From the NCBI RefSeq assembly GCF_019139535.1, contig NZ_CP077073.1, forward strand, positions 1,748,001-1,812,000: 64,000 nt of DNA. Direction: 5' to 3'. The position numbers and the translations under genes were made by a program. This document shows positions 17,573 to 26,394 of the stretch, piece after piece; the first letter of the stretch is position 1; the number at the start of each line of letters is the position of its first letter. The stretch is from Pseudomonas muyukensis. GTDB taxonomy: Bacteria > Pseudomonadota > Gammaproteobacteria > Pseudomonadales > Pseudomonadaceae. Below the pieces are notes generated by a model. That model searched no databases. It saw nothing but the letters and a program-made list of their open reading frames with translations, and was not told the DNA's origin.

Positions 17573-18730
17573 ATGCCGGGGCCGGTCTTCCCCTGGCGGG
17601 ATGGCAACCAGTTCGAACTGCTGATCGACGGCCCCGCGTTCTTTCCGCGCATGCTCCTGGCGATCGTGCGCGCCGAGTTCCAGGTCGACCTGGAGCTGTA
17701 CCTGGTCGAGGGCGGTGCCTGCGCCGAGGCGGTGGTCGAGGCGCTGGAGCAGGCCGCGCGGCGCGGCGTGCGGGTGCGCTGCCTGTTCGACGACTATGGC
17801 TCGCTGGCGTTTCCCACGGTTTTGCGCGAACGCTTGCTGGCGGCGGGCGTGTACCTGCGCTGGTACAACCGCCTGCGCTGGCGCCGAGGCTTGCGCAACC
17901 TGTACCGCGATCATCGCAAGCTGTTGTTGGTGGATGAGCGCTGGGCGGTGGTAGGCGGCACCGGTATCACCGACGAATTCTGGACACCCGACGCCGACAC
18001 CAGCGAATGGCACGAAGTGATGGTGCGCATGGAGGGGGCGATCGTCACCGACTGGCAACTGTTGTTCGACCGCCAGTGGCACGCCAACCAGCGCCGCACC
18101 GCCTGGCGCCCGCCGGAGGGCTTTGGCTTGCCGCGCCTGCCGCGAGTGCCGGCCCAGGGCCAGGGCATGGGCCGGGTGGCCTATGCCGACGCCCGCCAGC
18201 ACAAGGACATCCTGCATGCGCTGGTGCGCGCACTGAACAGCGGCCAGCGCCGCATCTGGCTGGCCACGCCGTACTTCCTGCCCACCTTCAGCGTGCGCCG
18301 CTCGCTGCGCCGGGCCGCGCAGAACGGCATCGACGTGCGCCTGCTGCTCACCGGGCCGCGTACCGACCACCCGGCGGTGCGCTATGCCGGGCATCGTTAC
18401 TACCCCCGGCTGCTGCGCGCCGGGGTACGGATCTTCGAGTACCAGCCGTGTTTCCTGCATCTGAAAATGGTGCTGGTGGACGATTGGGTCAGCGTCGGTT
18501 CGTGCAACTTCGACCACTGGAACCTGCGTTTCAACCTCGAGGCCAATGTCGAGGCCATCGATCCTGCGCTGAGCGCCGCCGTGGTCGCGAGCTTCGAACG
18601 CGACTTCGCCCAGAGCCAGGAAGTCGACCTGGCGCGCTGGCATGCCAGGCCGTTGTCGCGGCGGGTGCAGCAGCGGCTGTGGGGCTGGCTTGACCGGCTG
18701 GTGGCCAACCTGCTGAATCGCCGCGACTAG
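17573..18730 (+). CDS. clsB: Phospholipase D-family cardiolipin synthase (ClsB-type)
   Basis: The product is 385 residues with two complete HKD motifs, HRKLLLVD (about residues 117-124) followed by [10 protein letters not shown], and HLKMVLVD followed by [10 protein letters not shown]. It lacks the N-terminal membrane segments of ClsA, matching ClsB/YbhO-type enzymes that make cardiolipin or phosphatidyl-alcohols. The gene begins one base after the YceI stop. Assignment to clsB rather than another PLD enzyme rests on length and motif spacing. Confidence 0.87.
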   Translation: MPGPVFPWRDGNQFELLIDGPAFFPRMLLAIVRAEFQVDLELYLVEGGACAEAVVEALEQAARRGVRVRCLFDDYGSLAFPTVLRERLLAAGVYLRWYNRLRWRRGLRNLYRDHRKLLLVDERWAVVGGTGITDEFWTPDADTSEWHEVMVRMEGAIVTDWQLLFDRQWHANQRRTAWRPPEGFGLPRLPRVPAQGQGMGRVAYADARQHKDILHALVRALNSGQRRIWLATPYFLPTFSVRRSLRRAAQNGIDVRLLLTGPRTDHPAVRYAGHRYYPRLLRAGVRIFEYQPCFLHLKMVLVDDWVSVGSCNFDHWNLRFNLEANVEAIDPALSAAVVASFERDFAQSQEVDLARWHARPLSRRVQQRLWGWLDRLVANLLNRRD

Positions 18731-18804
18731 CGGCGTATATCGCCGCCAGGCAAAGCAGACTATCGTGCTGGGATTGTTCCCAGACAACCGAAGGAGTGGA
18801 TGCG

Positions 18805-19383
18805 ATGACGGCGAAGAAGATTCTCATGCTGGTGGGCGACTATGTGGAGGACTACGAGGTGATGGTGCCGTTCCAGGCCCTGGCCATGGTCGGCCATACC
18901 GTCCATGCCGTGTGCCCGGAGAAGATTGCCGGGCAGACGGTGCGCACGGCGATCCATGACTTCGAGGGCGAGCAGACCTACAGCGAGAAGCCGGGGCACA
19001 ATTTCGCCCTGAACTACGACTTCGTCCAGGTGCGCGCCGAACGTTACGACGCGTTGTTGATCCCCGGTGGCCGCGCGCCAGAGTACCTGCGCCTGAACGA
19101 CAGGGTGCTGGAGCTGGTCAAGGCTTTCGACCAGGCTGGCAAGCCCATCGCCGCGGTGTGCCATGGCGCCCAGTTGCTGGCGGCGGCTGGCGTGCTGGAA
19201 GGGCGCGAATGCAGCGCCTACCCGGCTTGCGCGCCGGAAGTGCGCCTGGCCGGTGGCACGTTCATCGATATCGCGGTAGACCAGGCGCATGTGCACGGTA
19301 ACCTGGTGACGGCGCCGGCCTGGCCTGCGCATCCGGCGTGGCTGGCGGCGTTTTTGAAAGTGCTGGGTACCCGTATCTCCTGA
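18805..19383 (+). CDS. DJ-1/PfpI family protein (YhbO/Hsp31-like)
   Basis: The product is 192 residues. The start is the ATG at 18805, eight bases after AAGGAG; an in-frame GTG at 18796 lies too close to that site. The nucleophile elbow is [10 protein letters not shown], with the Cys followed by His, and an acidic residue (VEDYE) sits near the N-terminus as in PfpI-like glutamine-amidotransferase folds. Members act as glyoxalases, deglycases, proteases or chaperones; the sequence does not discriminate between these. Confidence 0.88.
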   Translation: MTAKKILMLVGDYVEDYEVMVPFQALAMVGHTVHAVCPEKIAGQTVRTAIHDFEGEQTYSEKPGHNFALNYDFVQVRAERYDALLIPGGRAPEYLRLNDRVLELVKAFDQAGKPIAAVCHGAQLLAAAGVLEGRECSAYPACAPEVRLAGGTFIDIAVDQAHVHGNLVTAPAWPAHPAWLAAFLKVLGTRIS

Positions 19384-19401
19384 GCGACACCGTTCAAAGT
19401 T

Positions 19402-19438
19402 GTAGACGCGGCCTTTCGCGATTCGAGGCCGCTGCTAC
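19402..19438. repeat. REP-like inverted element
   Basis: 'gtagacgcggcctttcgcg' faces 'gaggccgctgctac'. It is a divergent REP between the DJ-1 and GNAT genes, within a 175-bp gap that holds nothing else I can identify. Confidence 0.5.
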
Positions 19439-19558
19439 CCGGGTTGAGCCAGGGTAGCGGTCATGGAGAAATACCTGTCGCGCAGGGGAAAGGCCGCAGG
19501 GCAGGGTGGGTGCTAGGGTGGACCTCAGTCATAGCCATCGACAGGACGCCCGACCCGC

Positions 19559-20149
19559 ATGGAAATTCGCCTGCTGCATGGCGCGGCCATCGCGCCTTAC
19601 ATCGATGAACTCGCACGTTTGCGCCTGACGGTGTTTCGCGAGTTTCCCTACCTTCACGACGGTTCACTGACGCACGAAGTGAAGCACCTGGCCAGCTACG
19701 CCGAGTCGGGGCGTAGCCTGGTGGTGCTGGCCCTGGATGGCGGCCAGTTGGTCGGAGCCGCTACTGGCCTGCCACTGGTGGACGAAGTGGCCGAGTTCCA
19801 GCAACCGTTCCTGAGCCAGGGGCGTGATCCGGCATCGGTCTATTATTTCGGTGGATCGGTCCTGTTACCGGCCTATCGCGGCCAGGGCCTGGGCGTGCGC
19901 TTTTTCATCGAGCGTGAATCCTATGCCCACAAGCTGGTCGAGTTCGAGGCGTGTGCCTTTTGTGCCGTGGAGCGCCCGGCCGGGCACCCGCAGCGGCCGG
20001 TGGATTACAAGCCGCTGCAGGGGTTCTGGCGCAATCGCGGCTTCCTGCAGGAGCCATCGTTACGCACGACGTACCGCTGGCGCGATCTGGACCAGCCCAC
20101 GCATTCGGCGAAGATCATGTCCTTCTGGCTCAAGCCCCTGCCGCTCTGA
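19559..20149 (+). CDS. GNAT-family N-acetyltransferase
   Basis: The product is 196 residues. The acetyl-CoA pyrophosphate-binding loop is seen in GGSVLLPAYRGQGLGVRFF (RGQGLG, the Q/RxxGxG/A motif), preceded by a beta-bulge strand. The C-terminal part contains KPLQGFWRNRGF. The substrate is unknown. It is convergent with the Rhs gene (47-bp gap), so it is not the usual position for an immunity gene to that toxin. Confidence 0.85.
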   Translation: MEIRLLHGAAIAPYIDELARLRLTVFREFPYLHDGSLTHEVKHLASYAESGRSLVVLALDGGQLVGAATGLPLVDEVAEFQQPFLSQGRDPASVYYFGGSVLLPAYRGQGLGVRFFIERESYAHKLVEFEACAFCAVERPAGHPQRPVDYKPLQGFWRNRGFLQEPSLRTTYRWRDLDQPTHSAKIMSFWLKPLPL

Positions 20150-20196
20150 TCCAGCATCCAGCCCCATGGCTGCGCGCCGCCGAGCCGATGCCAAGG

Positions 20197-22602
20197 TTAC
20201 TTGCGGGGGAAGTACAACCTGCCCGCCGCCAGTTCGCGACCCGCCGGCAGCGGGCCTTGCAAGCGCGAGCTCGCCGCCACCTGCGTAGGGATCGAGGTCC
20301 CGGCGTCATCGACCCACAGGTGCTGCATCCACTGCGCACGTTTGACGAAGATTGCATGGTCATAGCCGTACACTGGCCGTTGCAGAACATTGGCAATCTG
20401 CTGTGCCGCGCCACTCTTGCCGCCATGACAGGCCAGCAGGACGAAAGGGACATCGGCGGGAAGATCGGTCAGACGAGGTGCTATTTCACGCAGGGCGAGC
20501 TGGGCCGCAGCCTCCACCTGGCCCTGGGCGTTCAGCAAATGGCCCGTTGGGCTGCCGTGGGTTTCGAATGCCCTGATGTTCTTGCCCCAGAGGTTGGTGT
20601 GCCAGACGACGTCGTCGGCCTCGCTGGACTTGGCATAAAGTACTGCGCTGCGCTTGATCCAGTGCGTCGGCTTGCTGATGGCCCTGACCGCCGTGCCGCC
20701 TTGCGGTTGGGTAGCGCCTTTGGCGTAATGCGCCAGCGACCGGCTGCCAAGGCTGCTGGCCGCGCCTATCAGGCTGGCCGCGCCGGTCCCCAGCGAGACC
20801 CAGCCCAGGACACTGGCGGCTTTTTCATCTGCGCCTTGCGCCTGCAACACCATGGACGCGATACCGGTGCCCACTGACAGGGTATTCAGGGCCGCCGTGG
20901 CCACGGCCAGGACGCCACTGGCGCTCATCGTGCCCCCGGCCAGGATGGCGCCAAGGGCGGCGCCAGCCGTACCCAGGCTGGCGACGCTGGCGAGTATCCC
21001 AGCGGCGATGCCGACGCCGGCCATGACCCAGGTCTGCCAGCTGTGCCCGTCAGGATCGCTGCGGTTGATTGGATCACCCCCGCAATAGGCATAGGGATTG
21101 ATCCCGCCACGGCCGAAGGGGCTTTCGCTGTCGGGGGCAAGGAAGCACATCAGTACGGGGTCATAGGGGCGGTAGCCGGCGGGGATGATCCAGCCGGTCA
21201 GCGGTTCGCGTCGCTGCCCGCAAAAGCCGAAGCGGCTATGCCCCGGCTGTCCGGTTTCTGCGCCATGGGGGCTGTAGTGGCGGCTGCTGAGGTGGGCGCC
21301 GGCTTCCAGGCGGACACTTCCCTGGGTGTCGCAACCCAGCAGGGTGGTCTGGCGCACCCCACCCGCTACCCGGTTCGCGGCGAACAGGGTGGTGCCGTCA
21401 CCGGCAAGCTCCAGGCGTTCACCTGGCCGTTCCTCGTGAGTCAGTTGCGTACCACTGTGGAAACCGCGGGTGAGGTTGCCGTCGACCACTCTGTCGCACA
21501 GTTGGCCGCTGGGGGTGTAACGGTAGTGACAGGTACTGCCTTGAAGACTGACGCTGGCCAGGCGGCCTTGGTCGTTCCAGGTCAACTGACGGCCGAGGCT
21601 GTCCCCGACCACCTGGCCGCAGGCGTCATAGGTCAGGGTGATTTCGGCCGGCCAGCTGTGATGGGTATGACCGATCGCAATGACTTGGGTGGGATCGGTT
21701 TCGGCGTAGCGGAAGGTGGCGGTGTCGGTGCTGCCGTCGGTGAAGGTGCTGATGACTTCGCGCAGTCCATCGAGGTGGTTGAAGGCGAAGCGTTGCTCGA
21801 CCAGGGTGTTGCCGAACGGATCTTGCGGGCCGGCGTGCGCGTTGGCGCTGTAGTGCACCAGGCGCCCGCGCAGGTCATAGGCGAAATGCTCCTCGGTTAT
21901 CGCGCCGTCTTGCTCCCAGGTGCGCGAGATCAATTGATCGAGGTTGGAGTAGGCCAGCGTCTGGACGAACGCGTGGCTCTGGCCGGCTTCGCTGACGTTG
22001 AAGGTGCAACGGGCTTCGCGGCCGAAGCTGTCATATTCCAGGTGTTTGCTCAGGGTCCTGGCGCTGGCCAGGTCCTCGCTGATGACCATTGCCGGCCGTG
22101 AAAACGCGTCATAGCTGATCGTGGTGCGGACTTCGCCGGCCTGCACGCGGTGGATCCGGCCGAAGGCATCGTGCTCGCGCGTGTGTTGCGTGCCGGCGGC
22201 ATCGGTGAAGCCGAGCAACTGGCCGAGCAGCGAATGGCGCCAGTGGGTGCTGTGGACCTGGCCGTCCACGGTCCAGCTGTCGCGTTGCAGTTGGCCGGAT
22301 GGGGTGAAGTGCCAGGCGTGTTCACTGTGGCGGCCGGTGGCCTGGATCGGTCGACCGAGGTGTGGGTGATAGCTCAGGCGCTCCCCGGGGTTGCCGTCGA
22401 CCTGAATGCCGAGCAGGGCATTGCCCAACTGTGGTTCATAGCTGTAAGCCACGCGGCTGCCGTCGGGCAAGGTGTTGGCCGTGGGCGGCAACTGCCCTGG
22501 CTGGTAGTGGTAGTGGGTGGTACGGCCGGTCACGCTGACCGAACGCTGGCGGCCGAGTCCGTCGAAGGTCTGACGGCCAATTTCGATCGGTATGGCAGTC
22601 AT
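20197..22602 (-). CDS. Rhs shell C-terminal half with RHS core and putative cysteine-protease toxin domain
   Basis: The product is 801 residues. Residues 1 to about 520 are YD/RHS repeats (many DxxGR, LTYDACGQ, YRYTPSGQL units) ending in the RHS-associated core RYxPYDPVLMCFLAPD ... NPYAYCGGDPINRSDPDG at about 521. Residues 522-620 are an Ala/Gly-rich hydrophobic region of two or three helices. Residues about 640-801 form the variable tip, with IRAFETHG (His682) and VPFVLLAC (Cys725), each a hydrophobic strand followed by HG or AC, which is the dyad pattern of clan CD cysteine peptidases. The ATG overlaps the upstream Rhs stop (ATGA) and has its own GGAG site. No immunity gene follows. The peptidase role is inferred from motif shape only. 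Confidence 0.9.
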   Translation of the reverse strand: MTAIPIEIGRQTFDGLGRQRSVSVTGRTTHYHYQPGQLPPTANTLPDGSRVAYSYEPQLGNALLGIQVDGNPGERLSYHPHLGRPIQATGRHSEHAWHFTPSGQLQRDSWTVDGQVHSTHWRHSLLGQLLGFTDAAGTQHTREHDAFGRIHRVQAGEVRTTISYDAFSRPAMVISEDLASARTLSKHLEYDSFGREARCTFNVSEAGQSHAFVQTLAYSNLDQLISRTWEQDGAITEEHFAYDLRGRLVHYSANAHAGPQDPFGNTLVEQRFAFNHLDGLREVISTFTDGSTDTATFRYAETDPTQVIAIGHTHHSWPAEITLTYDACGQVVGDSLGRQLTWNDQGRLASVSLQGSTCHYRYTPSGQLCDRVVDGNLTRGFHSGTQLTHEERPGERLELAGDGTTLFAANRVAGGVRQTTLLGCDTQGSVRLEAGAHLSSRHYSPHGAETGQPGHSRFGFCGQRREPLTGWIIPAGYRPYDPVLMCFLAPDSESPFGRGGINPYAYCGGDPINRSDPDGHSWQTWVMAGVGIAAGILASVASLGTAGAALGAILAGGTMSASGVLAVATAALNTLSVGTGIASMVLQAQGADEKAASVLGWVSLGTGAASLIGAASSLGSRSLAHYAKGATQPQGGTAVRAISKPTHWIKRSAVLYAKSSEADDVVWHTNLWGKNIRAFETHGSPTGHLLNAQGQVEAAAQLALREIAPRLTDLPADVPFVLLACHGGKSGAAQQIANVLQRPVYGYDHAIFVKRAQWMQHLWVDDAGTSIPTQVAASSRLQGPLPAGRELAAGRLYFPRK

Positions 22603-25187
22603 GGCTGCTGCTCCTGTGCGGGGGTGACAGTGATGGATTCGACATGCTCGGCATCGCTGTGGGCGGCGAATGCCCAGGCCAGGCCGGTACCGTCGGGCTT
22701 GCTGCTGCGGGTGATGCGCCCGTAGTGGTCATGGCCGTAGGTGGTGATGAGGGTGGGGCTGCCTGCGGCCTCGATGTGTTCCTCGATGACCCGGCCCAGG
22801 CCGTCACGCACCTGCTTGTGGGTGCGGACCCGCTCTCCAGCGGCGGTCCAGTGCTGCTGTTCGATGGGCGCGCCCGAAGTATCGCGGACCACCACCCGCT
22901 TTGGCCCTGACACGCCGCCCACCGATTGCCATTGCTCGCTGCGCAGGCTGATGGGGTCGTTGTGCTGATGGCTGCTGATGCCGTCAGGACTGATGCTGAG
23001 CACGGGCTGGCCCCAGTCGTCGTAGGCTGTCGTACTGGTCAGGGTAAGTACACTGCTGGCGTCCGTGCCGTACCAGTCCTGTCGGGTCCGGCTGATGGGG
23101 CGACCCAGGGCGTCGTAGATAGCGAGCAGGATCTCGCGGAAGGTGCCGGGGGCATGATCGAGGGCCTCGCGTTCCTGTCGCACGACGCGGCCGTCACCGT
23201 CGAGCCACTGTCGGTGCCGGCAGCCGCTGGCATCGGTCTGTTCGACCATGACCGGGTTGTCCTGAGGGTTGGCGCGGACCTCGCGCGCCAGGCTGTCGTC
23301 CAGGTGATAACGGGTGGTCTGCTCCGTCTGGTAAGGGCTGTCCGCCGCATGGACGGTACGCGTGATGCGGCCCAGGGCATCGTACTGGTAGCGGGTGCAG
23401 ACGCCAGCGCGATCACGCACCCAGGTGGTCTGGCCGCTCAGCCAGGACTGCGCGACGGTCTCGCTGGCCTGATTCTCTGCGTCGTTCTCGAAGCCGCTGA
23501 TGGTGGTGGTGCTGAGCCGTTCGTCGTCGGTGGCGGCGTACTGATAGTGGGTGGTGGTGGCCTTGCCGTTGAGCTCGGTGATCCTCAGCGCTTCGCGTCC
23601 GTAGGCGATGCCTGGCGTCCTGATGTACGACTGGCGGGTATGTTCCAGGACCTGCCCTCGTTGTTCGTCCAGCAAGCGTTCACTGGCCACCACCAGGTGC
23701 GCAGGCGCACCTTGGATCAGCGAGGGGAGCAGTTCATAGGTGTATGCCGTGCTCAGGATGGGCGCGTTGCCAGGCGCCTGGGCAGGCTGGGTGGTGTTTT
23801 TCTTGAGCGAGCGGACCATGCCCAGTGGATCCGGCGGACAACCTTCGGCACCTTCGGCGGGATAGTAGAGGTTGAACTCTTCAATGCCGCCCGGGTAGCG
23901 GGTGTAGGTGATGTTGCCGAAGTCGTCGTAACGGTAGAGCGTTGTTTCTGTGCGGCTGGCGCCGTCGTCGCCATGGTCGACCCAGGTGGTACGGACCTTG
24001 TGAGGGAGCTGGCAGCAGGGAGGCTGCTGTTCCCAGGTGAGCTTGGGGTCGACACCATAGTGGGTGTCCTTGCGTGTTTCGTGGTTGCCCAGGCGGGTCG
24101 TTTCGCTGACCAGCAGGTGAAAGCGGTCCCATACCCGTTCGATGCTGCCCAGGTCCTGCCCGTTGCCATCGGTGAGGGTTTCGATGCACTGGTAGCGATA
24201 CTCGTGTTCGACCTGATACAGGTTGTCGCGTCCGGTTTGCCAGGAGAAGGCCTGCTGGCTGGCAAAACCCAGGTAGTTGGTGGTGCCGAGCCATTGATAA
24301 GCATGTAGCCGTTGGTTACCCGGCGTGCCAGTGTCATGGTTCCATGACAGTACCCGCGGCAAGTAGGCAAACGGGGCATCGACGGGCAGGTGGTGTCCCT
24401 GGCGACCGGTCGCCCAGGTGATGGTGTCATGCGCCCCTAGCGGGCTGTGCACCTCACGGGGCAACAGCAGCCGCGAGCCATCGGCCAGGGGCTCTGCGTC
24501 ATAGTCGATCCTGATGGGGGTGTCGACGTTGGGCAGGTGGATCTCGACCAGCCGCTCATTGCTCAGCACCAGGCGCAATAGCGCTGCCTCGCTGGTGTGC
24601 GGATTGACGCTCAGCGCCACCTCATCGGCAAAATGCTCCAGGCTCAGCAGGTCGCGTTGCTCATCGCGGATGCGCTGGAGAATGAAGTCGCCGGCATTGC
24701 CGTAGGGCGCCCAGTCGATAAACAGCCGATGGCCCTGGGGGGAATGCATTTCCTCGACCAGGTAGCGGCCACTGGCCTCTTGTTCACGAAGGAATTCACG
24801 CTCGCCGGACTTCTTGTCCACTCGATAATCGCCATCGTCCTGCAGGGTGACCCGCAGCGTCTTGAGTTTCTGGTCAATGAAGTGCAATGGGCAACCGGGC
24901 GCGAAAGTAGAGGCTTCTTGATCGATGGCGTACTGTTCGCCGGAGGCGAGCCTGAGCCTGTGCCTGTCCAACTCGGACAGGCACAGGGACCAGCCCAGCC
25001 CATAGCCTCTGTTGGTACTGGAGCCGAGCACGCTGAAGGCAAGGGTGAGCGAGAGTGCAGGGCCGTTGAGTTGGTTGGCAGGTGGCAGCGGCAGGGTGAG
25101 CGCCAGGGTGAACTGGCCGGTACGGTGATCCACACCGGTTTTCATGAAGTCCAGGAAATTACTGGCCTGGGTATGCAGGCTTGACAT
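22599..25187 (-). CDS. Rhs shell N-terminal half (RHS/YD-repeat protein without core or toxin domain)
   Basis: The product is 862 residues. The N-terminus NFLDFMKTGVDHRTGQFTL is the start of the large Pseudomonas Rhs/insecticidal-like proteins that normally run to about 1500-1700 residues in one chain. YD repeats continue to the end (YDALGRITRTV, YDALGRPISRT, DGLGRVIEE, HDHYGRITR). It stops in the middle of the repeat region, exactly where the downstream gene resumes with IEIGRQTFDGLGRQ, so the two together form one shell. It has no signal peptide and no toxin tip. The 4-nt ATGA overlap suggests coupled translation. Base composition looks less GC-rich than neighbouring genes, hinting at acquisition. 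Confidence 0.9.
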   Translation of the reverse strand: MSSLHTQASNFLDFMKTGVDHRTGQFTLALTLPLPPANQLNGPALSLTLAFSVLGSSTNRGYGLGWSLCLSELDRHRLRLASGEQYAIDQEASTFAPGCPLHFIDQKLKTLRVTLQDDGDYRVDKKSGEREFLREQEASGRYLVEEMHSPQGHRLFIDWAPYGNAGDFILQRIRDEQRDLLSLEHFADEVALSVNPHTSEAALLRLVLSNERLVEIHLPNVDTPIRIDYDAEPLADGSRLLLPREVHSPLGAHDTITWATGRQGHHLPVDAPFAYLPRVLSWNHDTGTPGNQRLHAYQWLGTTNYLGFASQQAFSWQTGRDNLYQVEHEYRYQCIETLTDGNGQDLGSIERVWDRFHLLVSETTRLGNHETRKDTHYGVDPKLTWEQQPPCCQLPHKVRTTWVDHGDDGASRTETTLYRYDDFGNITYTRYPGGIEEFNLYYPAEGAEGCPPDPLGMVRSLKKNTTQPAQAPGNAPILSTAYTYELLPSLIQGAPAHLVVASERLLDEQRGQVLEHTRQSYIRTPGIAYGREALRITELNGKATTTHYQYAATDDERLSTTTISGFENDAENQASETVAQSWLSGQTTWVRDRAGVCTRYQYDALGRITRTVHAADSPYQTEQTTRYHLDDSLAREVRANPQDNPVMVEQTDASGCRHRQWLDGDGRVVRQEREALDHAPGTFREILLAIYDALGRPISRTRQDWYGTDASSVLTLTSTTAYDDWGQPVLSISPDGISSHQHNDPISLRSEQWQSVGGVSGPKRVVVRDTSGAPIEQQHWTAAGERVRTHKQVRDGLGRVIEEHIEAAGSPTLITTYGHDHYGRITRSSKPDGTGLAWAFAAHSDAEHVESITVTPAQEQQP

Positions 25188-25250
25188 GCTGAGCGTCTCT
25201 GAAACATGAAGGGTGAAAGGAGCCTCATTGCGAGGCTCTGCTGTCGGCTA

Positions 25251-26210
25251 TCAGGCTTGGGCCTGGGTGAGGCGGAAGGTGGCGCTTCTACCTGACTCGG
25301 TGGCGACAAACTCGATGCCATAGGCGTTGCCATGCTTGTCCAGCACGGTCCAGCGGCTGGCATGTTCTGCCCGGTCACTGTAATGGCGGCGGTAGAAACG
25401 CCGATGGTAGAGGCTCAGGCTCATGTGGTTGGGGCGGTTGCGCAAGCGCCGCTGCGCCTGCGCGGTGTCGAACTCGACCGTTTCGTTCACGCCATGGGCT
25501 GTCACGTGGCATTGCTGGCTGTAGTCGTTGGTGCCGGTAAACGAAATCAGCACATGCTCCCAGTTATGGCGCCAGTAGAACGCTTCGCCGGAGGGGGTGG
25601 CATGGGCGCGGCTCTCAACGATGCTGTTGCGCGGGTCGCTGCAGCCGAAGTGGCCTATCTGGTACTCGAACTCATCATCGTGAGCACCTTCTACGTGGTA
25701 GGTTTCGCGGGTCTTCTCCAGTTCCAGATTGAACATTGAAATATGCGGCTCGGGCGCTGCAATGGATTCGATGATCACGGAGGACTGGAAGGGCGCGCGC
25801 GTGGTTTCGAAATGCGTCTCGGGGTCTTTCCAGATGCCGGCATACAGGGTGCTCAGCGTGCCGCCGGCGAGGGTGGAGCTGACATAGAAGCGCCGCCGGA
25901 GGGTGCGTGGGGTCGACTGCAGCAGGGCGCTGGGCGCCGCACCGGAGGCGGCATGGTAGACGAAGCGGGGATCACGCTGGTCGCTGACCTGGAGATCGCC
26001 TTGCAAGTCGCGTGGGATGCCGTCGTCATCGAGGACGACAAGCTGCAGGGTGGCAAGCTGTTCGGCGGTGATCTCCTGGCCTTTGCGCGGTTCGATACTC
26101 AGGGTGATCTCGACTTGCTGACGACCATTGGCGAAGACACGGTTGGCGTTGGAGGTGATGGCGACTTCGAAGCGGCTGAGCCACTGATTGGCCTGTTGCG
26201 TGTGGTTCAT
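25251..26210 (-). CDS. Unknown protein of the Rhs locus (possible adaptor or partner)
   Basis: The product is 319 residues from the ATG at 26210, preceded by AGGAAG. It has no signal peptide, no membrane segment and no motif I recognise. The N-terminal 100 residues look like a beta-rich Ig-like domain (RQQVEITLSIEPRKG, LATLQLVVLDDDG); the C-terminal half has many aromatic residues and ends TVLDKHGNAYGIEFVATESG. It lies 63 bp upstream of the Rhs pair on the same strand, so cotranscription is likely. A structural partner, loading adaptor or a component of the exported particle are all possible; none is proven. Confidence 0.75.
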   Translation of the reverse strand: MNHTQQANQWLSRFEVAITSNANRVFANGRQQVEITLSIEPRKGQEITAEQLATLQLVVLDDDGIPRDLQGDLQVSDQRDPRFVYHAASGAAPSALLQSTPRTLRRRFYVSSTLAGGTLSTLYAGIWKDPETHFETTRAPFQSSVIIESIAAPEPHISMFNLELEKTRETYHVEGAHDDEFEYQIGHFGCSDPRNSIVESRAHATPSGEAFYWRHNWEHVLISFTGTNDYSQQCHVTAHGVNETVEFDTAQAQRRLRNRPNHMSLSLYHRRFYRRHYSDRAEHASRWTVLDKHGNAYGIEFVATESGRSATFRLTQAQA

Positions 26211-26349
26211 GAGGGCTTCCTGTTGTGGGAGAAGGGCCTCATTAAAGTGGGAACAGGGCCGCTGGCTGCGGTACATAAAGCTCAGCGTTATCACCCGGAA
26301 CAAGGCCGCTGGATGGAACCCCTCGTGCGGCAGCCCGTGCACGGGCAAA

Positions 26350-26378
26350 AAAAAACCGCTCCAGGGGAGCGGCTTTTT
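26350..26378. terminator. Bidirectional terminator after the fumarase gene
   Basis: A CCGCTCC/GGAGCGG stem (26356-26362 with 26366-26372) is flanked by A9 on the left and T5 on the right. On the minus strand it would also catch read-through from the fumarase into the Rhs locus. Confidence 0.85.
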
Positions 26379-26394
26379 GCCTACGGCAGGGGTG

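Noticed and set aside
19559..20149. GNAT gene as the immunity partner of the Rhs toxin
   Set aside because: It is on the opposite strand, convergent, and carries a normal acetyltransferase motif, so there is no positive reason to link it.
22590..22610. Programmed frameshift joining the two Rhs genes
   Set aside because: There is no slippery heptamer at the overlap, while the second gene has its own GGAG site. Coupled reinitiation is simpler, though a sequencing error cannot be excluded.
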